Assembly (NCBI RefSeq): GCF_024499015.1
Contig: NZ_CP098604.1
Coordinates: 3,968,001 to 4,032,000, forward strand
Origin: Xanthomonas hortorum pv. pelargonii
Lineage (GTDB): Bacteria > Pseudomonadota > Gammaproteobacteria > Xanthomonadales > Xanthomonadaceae
DNA length: 64,000 bases
Direction: 5' to 3'
Numbering within the stretch: the stretch's first letter is position 1; the number at the start of each line of letters is the position of its first letter. Of the stretch, positions 57,460 through 64,000 are shown in pieces. The position numbers and the translations under genes were made by a program. The notes below the pieces were generated by a model. The model saw only the letters and a program-made list of their open reading frames with translations. It made no database searches and had not been told where the DNA came from.

Positions 57460-58335
57460 TCAGCGATCATCGTGCAGCTCGCCGCCGGGCAAAAACAACC
57501 ATGTGCGCGTGACCTGCAGGATATCCACATCGTCCTTGGTGCTGGGTAGCGGCGGGAACGGCTGCGCCAGCTGCACCACGCGCAGCGCCGCGGCATCCAG
57601 CGCCGGGGTGCCGCTGGAGATCAGCACGCGGCTGCTTTCCACGCTGCCGTCGCGGCGTACGCCCACGCTGATGACCACCTTGCCGCCGAGTCGGCGCCGG
57701 CGCGCTTCATCCGGGTAATTGAGATTGCCGACGCGCTCGGCGCGGTCCACCCACGTACGCAGATAGTTGGCGTACGCATATTCGCGCGTACTGGCCGAGA
57801 CGAACTTGCGATTGGGGCGCTTGGCGTATTGCTCCGAGCGCAGATGCACCTCTGCCGCGAGCCGGGCCATTTCCGCGTCGCGCTGCACGCGTTGCGCATC
57901 GGCCGGGGTGAGCGGGTCGGTCTGCGGATTCGGTTGCGGGGTCGGCACGGTCTGCTCGCCGCGGCGACTGGCGACCACGCGCGTCTGCGTCGGTTCGGGC
58001 GCCTGCACCATGGTGGCACGCTGCGCCTGCGCTGCCAGTCCGCTGCGGTCCTGCGGCACCACGCCGGGCTGGCTGTCGCGCGGGCGCTGCGCGGTGGCGT
58101 GATTGCCGCCGCCCTGCTGATTGGCCTGGGCCAGGAAATCGGCCTGCTTGGGCGTGAGCGGGGTGCTGGTCTGGCTGAAGATCACATCCAGCGTCGGCAC
58201 CAGCGGCGCGTCTTCGCTGACCGCAAAGCCCACGCCCAGGATCAGCACCCCGTGCAGCAACAACGAGATCACCAGCGTCGTGGTCAGCCGCCGGCGCTCG
58301 TCCATGGGGGCCGGCAGTGCCGCAGCCGCGCTCAT
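57460..58335 (-). CDS. TonB-family energy transducer
   Basis: A 291-residue protein with an N-terminal membrane helix (TTLVISLLLHGVLILGVGFA, about 18-38), a Pro/Gln/Thr-rich periplasmic spacer and a C-terminal TonB domain (NLNYPDEARRRRLGGKVVIS; SSGTPALDAAALRVVQLAQP). It would pass energy to an outer-membrane receptor or a pilus-related partner. The ATG overlaps the gshB stop by four bases, so the two are translated together. No exbB/exbD is adjacent. The longer upstream frame is within gshB. Confidence 0.85.
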   Translation of the reverse strand: MSAAAALPAPMDERRRLTTTLVISLLLHGVLILGVGFAVSEDAPLVPTLDVIFSQTSTPLTPKQADFLAQANQQGGGNHATAQRPRDSQPGVVPQDRSGLAAQAQRATMVQAPEPTQTRVVASRRGEQTVPTPQPNPQTDPLTPADAQRVQRDAEMARLAAEVHLRSEQYAKRPNRKFVSASTREYAYANYLRTWVDRAERVGNLNYPDEARRRRLGGKVVISVGVRRDGSVESSRVLISSGTPALDAAALRVVQLAQPFPPLPSTKDDVDILQVTRTWLFLPGGELHDDR

Positions 58336-59282
58336 TGCACAGCGCCGGCCTCGATCGCGTCGAACAGCAGCCCGGCGATGTTCAAACCGAACTGCGCATC
58401 CAGCTCGCGCACGCAGGTGGGGCTGGTGACGTTGACCTCGGTCAGGTAATCGCCGATCACATCCAGGCCGACGAAGCGCATGCCGCGGCGGCGCATTTCC
58501 GGGCCAACCTGCGCGGCGATCCAGCGGTCGCGCTCGGACAGCGGCCGGCCTTCGCCACGCCCGCCGGCGGCCAGGTTGCCGCGGAATTCGTCGCCTTGCG
58601 GAATCCGCGCCAGGCAGTAGTCCACCGGCACGCCATCCACCAGCAGGATGCGCTTGTCGCCGGCGGTGATGTCGGGGATGAAGCGCTGCGCCAGGGTCAG
58701 ATTGCGGTTGCCGTCGGTCAACGTCTCCAGGATCACGTTGAGGTTGGGGTCGCCGGTGCCGCTGCGGAAGATCGAGCGCCCGCCCATGCCGTCCAGCGGC
58801 TTGAGCACGGCTTGCCCATGTTCCAGCACGAAGGCCTTCAACGCCGCTGCATCGCGGCTGACCAGTGTCGGCGGGCAGCATTGCGGAAACAGCAACGCAG
58901 CCAGCTTCTCGTTGTAATCGCGCAGCCCCTGCGGGTCGTTGACCACCTGCGCGCCGGCGCGCTGGGCGACGCTCAGCACCTGGGTGTCGTAGATGAACTC
59001 CGCATCCACCGGCGGGTCCTTGCGCATCAGCACCACCTGGCCGGGACCGAATTCCAGCTCGGCGAATTCGCCCAGCGTGAACCAGCTGGCGGTGTCTTCG
59101 CGCACGCTCAAGGGCGCGACCTGCGCCACCGCGCGTCCGTCGCGCAGGCTGAGTCCGCCGGGGCGCACATACTGCAAACGGTGGCCACGGCGCTGCGCTT
59201 CCAGCAACATGGCGAAGGTAGTGTCTTTGGCGATTTTGATGGAGGCGATGGGATCCATCACCACAACGACGTCGAGCGACAT
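58332..59282 (-). CDS. gshB: Glutathione synthase
   Basis: Joins gamma-glutamylcysteine and glycine, using ATP. The 316-residue ATP-grasp protein starts MSLDVVVVMDPIASIKIAKD, and has FELGPGQVVLMRKDPPVDAE, the central KPLDGMGGRSIF loop, ITAGDKRILLVDG, and the metal-binding GLDVIGDYLTEVNVTSPTC. Complete and typical. It overlaps the TonB-like gene and is divergent from pilG by about 235 bases. Confidence 0.96.
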   Translation of the reverse strand: MSLDVVVVMDPIASIKIAKDTTFAMLLEAQRRGHRLQYVRPGGLSLRDGRAVAQVAPLSVREDTASWFTLGEFAELEFGPGQVVLMRKDPPVDAEFIYDTQVLSVAQRAGAQVVNDPQGLRDYNEKLAALLFPQCCPPTLVSRDAAALKAFVLEHGQAVLKPLDGMGGRSIFRSGTGDPNLNVILETLTDGNRNLTLAQRFIPDITAGDKRILLVDGVPVDYCLARIPQGDEFRGNLAAGGRGEGRPLSERDRWIAAQVGPEMRRRGMRFVGLDVIGDYLTEVNVTSPTCVRELDAQFGLNIAGLLFDAIEAGAVQ

Positions 59283-59518
59283 GGGACTAAACCTTTCGAA
59301 CAGACTGCCGATGGTAACTTCAAGCGGTGGGCGATGGCGCGCCTGGCGGGTCGTAGTGCGCGACTAGCCGGTCTTGACGCACCCAGACGCGGTCGGAACG
59401 TCCGCCTGGCGGGGCCCCGGCAATGCGCCCTTGACAGTCAATGCGGGTCTTGGGATATACATGCAGTTTCGTAGCGACGACGGAAAGGAAGAAGCGTTGC
59501 ACGTCCGGGGATATTTGC

Positions 59519-59920
59519 ATGAGTGAACACATTGCTGCGGGTGGGGAACTCGCAGGACTGAAGGTGATGGTCATCGACGATTCGAAGACTATTCGCCGCA
59601 CCGCCGAAACGCTGCTCAAGCGAGAAGGGTGTGAAGTAGTGACAGCAACGGATGGTTTCGAGGCACTGGCCAAAATTGCAGACCAGCAACCTCAGATCAT
59701 TTTTGTCGACATCATGATGCCGCGCCTGGATGGGTACCAGACGTGCGCGTTGATCAAGGGCAACCAGCTCTTCAAGTCGACGCCGGTGATCATGTTGTCG
59801 TCCAAGGATGGCCTGTTCGACAAGGCGCGCGGCCGCATCGTCGGCTCCGAGCAATATCTGACCAAGCCATTCACCCGTGAAGAACTACTGAGCGCGATTC
59901 GCACGTACGTCCACGCCTGA
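59519..59920 (+). CDS. pilG: Twitching-motility response regulator PilG
   Basis: A 133-residue receiver of the Pil-Chp system. LKVMVIDDSKTIRRTAETLL holds the acidic pocket, D64 in IIFVDIMMPRLDGYQ is the phosphorylation site, and YLTKPFTREELL has the Lys. PilG promotes pilus extension via the PilB motor. The ATG at 59519 is chosen over earlier in-frame codons because the family N-terminus is short. First gene of pilGHIJ. Confidence 0.9.
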   Translation: MSEHIAAGGELAGLKVMVIDDSKTIRRTAETLLKREGCEVVTATDGFEALAKIADQQPQIIFVDIMMPRLDGYQTCALIKGNQLFKSTPVIMLSSKDGLFDKARGRIVGSEQYLTKPFTREELLSAIRTYVHA

Positions 59921-59937
59921 CCAGGGGGAAAGGCAAC

Positions 59938-60300
59938 ATGGCTCGAATTATATTGATCGAGGACTCGCCCACCGACCGGGCAGTCTTCAGTCAATGGCTG
60001 GAAAAAGCAGGCCATACCGTCGTCGCCACCGACAACGCCGAAGCGGGACTTGAGCTGATTCGCAGCCAGGCGCCCGATCTGGTGTTGATGGATGTGGTGC
60101 TGCCCGGCATGAGCGGCTTCCAGGCAACGCGTGCACTTGCACGCGACCAGGCCACCAAGGACATCCCCGTGCTGCTGGTCAGCACCAAGGGCATGGAAAC
60201 CGACAAGGCCTGGGGTTTGCGACAAGGTGCCAGCGACTACATCGTCAAGCCGCCGCGCGAAGACGATCTGATCGCCCGCATCAAACAACTGGTGCGTTGA
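59938..60300 (+). CDS. pilH: Twitching-motility response regulator PilH
   Basis: A 120-residue CheY-like receiver: MARIILIEDSPTDRAVFSQW, D52 in LVLMDVVLPGMSGFQ, and YIVKPPREDDLI. PilH is the second receiver of the system, acting on pilus retraction or as a phosphate sink for PilG. It follows pilG by 17 bases; its TGA overlaps the pilI ATG by one base. Confidence 0.9.
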   Translation: MARIILIEDSPTDRAVFSQWLEKAGHTVVATDNAEAGLELIRSQAPDLVLMDVVLPGMSGFQATRALARDQATKDIPVLLVSTKGMETDKAWGLRQGASDYIVKPPREDDLIARIKQLVR

Positions 60301-60830
60301 TGCGTTCTCCATTCGACATTCTTGAAGACTACGAGCGTCGTAGTCTTGCGCACGCCACGGCGCTGCCGGAACGCCAGTTCTCGGCCGATATCTGGCGCGG
60401 CGTCGGGTATCGCGTCGGCACCCGACGCCTGGTCTCGGATTTCCGCGAAGTGGCGGAAATCGTGCCGATGCCGCCGGTCACCCCGGTGCCGGGCGCACAG
60501 CCCTGGCTGCTGGGCGTGGGCAACCTGCGCGGCAATCTGTTTCCGGTGATCGATCTGAAGCAGTTCCTGGAGGGCCGGCGCACGGTGCTGCAGGAAGGCC
60601 AGCGTGTGCTGATCATGCGCCAGAGCGGCGGCGACGTCGCACTGACCATCGATGAGTTGTACGGCCAGCGCAGCTTCGAGCAGGTCCAGGCGGTCGAACC
60701 CGGCGAGTTGGCGCAAGGCCGCTACGCCCATTTCATTGAACGTGCCTTTCGCAACGAGACGCAGGACTGGGGTGTGTTCTCCCTGGCGTTGCTGTCGCGC
60801 ACTCCTGAATTCCGGCAGGCCGCGGCCTAA
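60300..60830 (+). CDS. pilI: CheW-like adaptor PilI
   Basis: A 176-residue CheW-domain protein (MRSPFDILEDYERRSLAHAT; TRRLVSDFREVAEIVPMPPV; WLLGVGNLRGNLFPVIDLKQ) that couples receptor PilJ to the kinase PilL/ChpA. Start ATG overlaps the pilH stop (TGATG); a TTG one codon upstream is an unlikely alternative. Confidence 0.9.
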   Translation: MRSPFDILEDYERRSLAHATALPERQFSADIWRGVGYRVGTRRLVSDFREVAEIVPMPPVTPVPGAQPWLLGVGNLRGNLFPVIDLKQFLEGRRTVLQEGQRVLIMRQSGGDVALTIDELYGQRSFEQVQAVEPGELAQGRYAHFIERAFRNETQDWGVFSLALLSRTPEFRQAAA

Positions 60831-60869
60831 GCCGCGACCCCGCCACGTCATACAGATCGAGGTCGAACC

Positions 60870-62906
60870 ATGAGTACCGCCCCGGACGCCCGCAAGACCA
60901 ACAAGCTCGGCAGCGTCAGCACCAGCTTCTGGCTTGGCTTGCTGGTGTTGTCGATGATCGTGTTTGGCGCCAACACCGGCGTGGCCACCTGGCAGGGCAG
61001 TCGCCTTGCCGGCGCCGGCACCGGCGCGGCCGATCTGCAGGTGTTGTCGCAGCAGCTGGCCAACCAGGGCCGCGAAGCGGTGTCCGGTGATGCGAAGGCA
61101 TTTGCCACGTTCAAGGAGACCAAGAGCCGCATCGATAGCACGGTCAGCGAACTGGATGGCCGTTACGGCCAGGAAGGCTCGGTGGCCAGTGCGATGGCGC
61201 AGCTCAAGGCGACCTGGGTGCCGCTGAGCAAGAATGCCGATCAGATCATCGCCAGCGAACCGGCGGTGCTCGGCCTGGCCGGCAACGCCGAGCGCTTCTC
61301 CGGCAGCGTGCCGCAGTTGCAGGCGCAGTTGAACGAAGTGGTGCGCGCGATGACAGTCAGCGGCGCGCCGGCCTCGCAGATCTACAACACGCTGCAACAG
61401 GTGGTGGTCGCCGGCACCATGGCGCGCCGGGTCACCGAAATGCGCGCCGGTGGCGCCAATGCGGCGGCCTCCGGCGATGCGCTGGCCCGCGACTCGGTGG
61501 TGTTCACGCAGATGCTCGAAGGCCTGCGCACCGGCAACGACGAACTGGGTATCGCGGCAGTGCGCAACCCGGCCGCACTGTCGGCGCTGGAGCAGTCGCA
61601 GGCGCAGTGGACGACGATGAAGAAGGACATCGACGCTATCCTGGCCACCTCGCGCAATCTGTTCGCCGCGCAGTCCTCCGCTGCCGCGCTGACCGTCGGT
61701 TCGAACAAGATGCTCGACGACAGCAAGAAGCTGTTCGACGCGTTTTCGGCGTTCGGTTCGGTGCGCGACACGCGCCTGTTCCCGAATTTCTGGCTGGGCG
61801 TGGTCTCCGGCCTGGTGGCGCTGCTGGCGATCATCGGTTTCGTCTGGAGCTCGGTGCGGGTGCGCTCGCGCGAGCAGGACGTGCGCTACCAGGCGCAGGT
61901 GGAATTCAACAGCCGCAACCAGCAGGCGATCATGCGGCTGCTGGACGAAATCAGCTCGCTCGGTGAGGGCGACCTGACCGTCAAGGCCTCGGTGACCGAG
62001 GACATGACCGGCGCGATCGCAGACGCCATCAACTACGCCGTGGACGAACTGCGCCACCTGGTGACCACGATCAACGACACCTCGGCGAAAGTGGCCGTGT
62101 CGACTCAGGAAACCCAGGCCACGGCGATGCAGCTGGCCGACGCAGCCGGCCAGCAGGCCAACCAGATCACCACTGCGTCCGAGCGCATCAGCGAAATCGC
62201 CGCCAGCATCGAACAGGTCTCGCGCAACTCCACCGAGTCGGCCGAAGTGGCGCAGCGCTCGGTGGTGATCGCCGCCGAAGGTGCCGGCGTGGTGCGCGAG
62301 ACGATTCAGGGCATGGACCAGATCCGCGACCAGATCCAGGAAACCTCCAAGCGCATCAAACGGCTGGGCGAATCCTCGCAGGAGATCGGCTCGATCGTGG
62401 AACTGATCAACGACATTTCCGAGCAGACCAACATCCTGGCGCTCAACGCCGCGGTGCAGGCGGCCTCGGCGGGTGAGGCCGGTCGCGGTTTCGCGGTGGT
62501 GGCCGACGAAGTGCAGCGCCTGGCAGAACGTACCTCCGGCGCGACCCGGCGGATCGAAGGCCTGGTGCAGACCATTCAGGCCGATACCAACGAAGCGGTC
62601 AGCTCGATGGAGCAGACCACCTCCGAAGTGGTGTCCGGTGCACGCCTGGCCGAAGACGCCGGTACCGCGCTGACCGAAATCGAGCGCGTGTCCAACGCGC
62701 TGAATAATTTGATCAAGAACATCTCCATCGCCGCGCACCAGCAGTCGGCTGCAGCGACGGATATCACACAGACCATGGGCGTGATCCGTCAGATCACCAG
62801 CCAGACATCGCAGGGTGCGGAGAAGACAGCCAAATCGATCGGCAACCTGGCCGAGCTCGCTGCCGATCTGCGCCGTTCGGTCGCCGACTTCAAGCTGCCG
62901 GCGTGA
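60870..62906 (+). CDS. pilJ: Pil-Chp chemoreceptor PilJ
   Basis: A 678-residue receptor that senses surface contact through pili. TM1 (VSTSFWLGLLVLSMIVFGAN), a periplasmic domain of about 265 residues with two PilJ repeats (type IV pilus methyl-accepting ligand domain), TM2 (FWLGVVSGLVALLAIIGFVW) near residue 310, a HAMP domain, and the signalling tip [20 protein letters not shown]. It is typical of the family in length and order. Confidence 0.92.
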   Translation: MSTAPDARKTNKLGSVSTSFWLGLLVLSMIVFGANTGVATWQGSRLAGAGTGAADLQVLSQQLANQGREAVSGDAKAFATFKETKSRIDSTVSELDGRYGQEGSVASAMAQLKATWVPLSKNADQIIASEPAVLGLAGNAERFSGSVPQLQAQLNEVVRAMTVSGAPASQIYNTLQQVVVAGTMARRVTEMRAGGANAAASGDALARDSVVFTQMLEGLRTGNDELGIAAVRNPAALSALEQSQAQWTTMKKDIDAILATSRNLFAAQSSAAALTVGSNKMLDDSKKLFDAFSAFGSVRDTRLFPNFWLGVVSGLVALLAIIGFVWSSVRVRSREQDVRYQAQVEFNSRNQQAIMRLLDEISSLGEGDLTVKASVTEDMTGAIADAINYAVDELRHLVTTINDTSAKVAVSTQETQATAMQLADAAGQQANQITTASERISEIAASIEQVSRNSTESAEVAQRSVVIAAEGAGVVRETIQGMDQIRDQIQETSKRIKRLGESSQEIGSIVELINDISEQTNILALNAAVQAASAGEAGRGFAVVADEVQRLAERTSGATRRIEGLVQTIQADTNEAVSSMEQTTSEVVSGARLAEDAGTALTEIERVSNALNNLIKNISIAAHQQSAAATDITQTMGVIRQITSQTSQGAEKTAKSIGNLAELAADLRRSVADFKLPA

Positions 62907-63021
62907 CCACGACGCGCAACGGGAAAGGATCACAGCAGATGGCGCGTAGTCGCGTTACGTCGATGCAGGAACAGACCGGTCGCCGCGTGAGCGGTGCGTC
63001 GGTCGTAGGCAGGGGGCTGCA

Positions 63022-64000
63022 ATGAGTGCGCTTCGCGATGCGATGAGTCACGCCGCGCTGGGCTGGGTCAAGCCGGAGTTGGACGAGACGTTGCGCCAGG
63101 CGCGCAACGAGATCGAGTATTTTGCCGAAGAACCATCCGACACCAGTCGGATGCGCTTCTGCGCCGGCTATCTGCACCAAGTGCAGGGCACGCTGCGCAT
63201 GGTGGAGTTGTACGCCCCGGCCATGGTGGCCGAGGAGCTCGAGCTGCTGGCCCAGGCCGTGCAGGTGGGCGAGGTGGCCGACCGCGACGAAGCCTGCGCC
63301 ATGCTGATGCGCGGCACCGTGTTGCTGCCCGATTATCTGGAGCGTCTGCAGAACGGCCATCGCGATATTCCGATCGTGCTGCTGCCGTTGCTCAATGAAA
63401 TCCGTGCCACGCGTGGTCAACCGGGCCTCAACGAGAGCGTGCTGTTCGCGTTCGATCCGCAGGCCGGTGTCGCCACCGAAGCCGAACTGGATCACGCGCG
63501 CGGCAGCCTGAGCGGGCGCAATCGCGAGTTGCTCGACACTGTCGGCAACGCGGTCAAGGAAGAATTGCTGCGCGTCAAGGACGCGCTGGATCTTCACCTG
63601 CGGACCGGCGGCGACATTGCCGAGCTGCAGACCCAGGTCAAGGATCTCGGCAGCGTTGCCGACACCCTGGGCATGATGGGCCTGGGCGTGGCGCGCAACG
63701 TGGTCGTGCAGCAGCGCGATGCGCTGGCACGCGTGGTCGATGGCCATGTGCAGATGGACGAAGGCGTGCTGCTGGATATCGCCGGCGCGCTGCTCTATGT
63801 GGATGCCTCGCTGGACGACCAGGTCGCCAGTCTGGGTGCCGACTTCAGCGAAAACGAAGACGGCAGCAGCGGCGCCACCTCCGCGGAAGTGCGGCGCACG
63901 GTGGACGTGCTGGCACAGGAAGCGATTGCCAATTTCGGTGCGGCGCGCGAGCATTTCGTCGCCTTCATCGAAACCAATTGGGACCACGCGCGTCTGAGCA
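63022..64000 (+). CDS. Chemotaxis kinase PilL/ChpA, N-terminal part only
   Basis: The frame is open from an ATG at 63022 (ribosome site AGGGGG) to the right edge, giving 326 codons. Residues from MSALRDAMSHAALGWVKPEL onward form the Hpt-like helical N-terminus of the very large CheA-type hybrid kinase of the Pil-Chp system (EELELLAQAVQVGEVADRDE; LLPDYLERLQNGHRDIPIVL). The catalytic domain, further Hpt modules and receiver would lie outside the window. Confidence 0.85.
   Translation, partial: MSALRDAMSHAALGWVKPELDETLRQARNEIEYFAEEPSDTSRMRFCAGYLHQVQGTLRMVELYAPAMVAEELELLAQAVQVGEVADRDEACAMLMRGTVLLPDYLERLQNGHRDIPIVLLPLLNEIRATRGQPGLNESVLFAFDPQAGVATEAELDHARGSLSGRNRELLDTVGNAVKEELLRVKDALDLHLRTGGDIAELQTQVKDLGSVADTLGMMGLGVARNVVVQQRDALARVVDGHVQMDEGVLLDIAGALLYVDASLDDQVASLGADFSENEDGSSGATSAEVRRTVDVLAQEAIANFGAAREHFVAFIETNWDHARLS

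Noticed and set aside
60237-62933. An 898-codon open frame on the minus strand opposite pilI and pilJ
   Set aside because: It is opposite well-recognised pil genes, its product is His/Arg/Gly-rich low-complexity as expected of antisense in high-GC DNA, and it has no domain. The same applies to the long antisense frames opposite mrcB (50839-53301) and hrpA (32008-33825).

Overview
This is a 64 kb stretch of chromosome from a high-GC gammaproteobacterium, almost certainly a Xanthomonas or a very close relative. The evidence is the combined gene order (aspS–yebC–ruvC–ruvA–kup–ruvB–ybgC–tol–pal, pqqABCDE beside relA, tonB-like–gshB–pilGHIJ), the large TonB-dependent receptor, and the GGGAATC-type heptamer repeats between genes. 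It is mostly core genome. I see no insertion sequence, prophage, CRISPR array, plasmid origin or rRNA operon.

Layout. 1–3.7 kb: an MFS transporter running off the left edge, an FmdB zinc-ribbon protein and two exported proteins of unknown role. 3.9–12.8 kb: aspartyl-tRNA synthetase with a damaged reading frame, an acetyltransferase, a hydrolase, YebC and the Holliday-junction genes ruvC, ruvA and ruvB, with the potassium importer kup between ruvA and ruvB. 12.7–18.5 kb: the tol-pal envelope system (ybgC, tolQ, tolR, tolA, tolB, pal, cpoB), with cpoB frameshifted. 18.5–21.2 kb: two genes of the queuosine precursor pathway (queE, queC) around an aldo/keto reductase and a tRNA-Lys. 21.5–28.7 kb: signalling genes (HWE kinase with its receiver, a chemoreceptor, a second receiver), a decayed LysE exporter, an odd pseudouridine-synthase-like protein and two small proteins.

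28.7–36.1 kb: an exported protein, recQ, dps and the helicase hrpA. 36.4–40.9 kb: a TonB-dependent receptor and a glucokinase that look like one sugar-uptake unit under a LacI-type operator, then a small exported protein. 41.1–46.8 kb: the complete pqqABCDE operon for the cofactor PQQ, divergent from relA. 47–56.9 kb: a TPR-like membrane protein, a two-domain glycosyltransferase divergent from penicillin-binding protein 1B, a TPR lipoprotein, the XPD-type helicase yoaA and tsaB. 57–64 kb: two facing copies of a structured intergenic repeat, a TonB-like protein with gshB, and the start of the Pil-Chp chemosensory operon that controls type IV pili (pilG, pilH, pilI, pilJ and the 5' end of the CheA-like pilL/chpA).

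Most worth checking. Several normally intact core genes are damaged: aspS by two apparent -1 shifts, cpoB by a net +1 shift, ruvA by loss of its stop so that it runs into kup, and tsaB by loss of its expected start codon. These could be draft-sequence errors or real changes. Separately, heptamer repeat arms that could pair with each other stand immediately upstream of ruvC, ruvA and ruvB, and could form 5'-leader hairpins on all three resolvasome genes. I found no clearly new multi-gene system.
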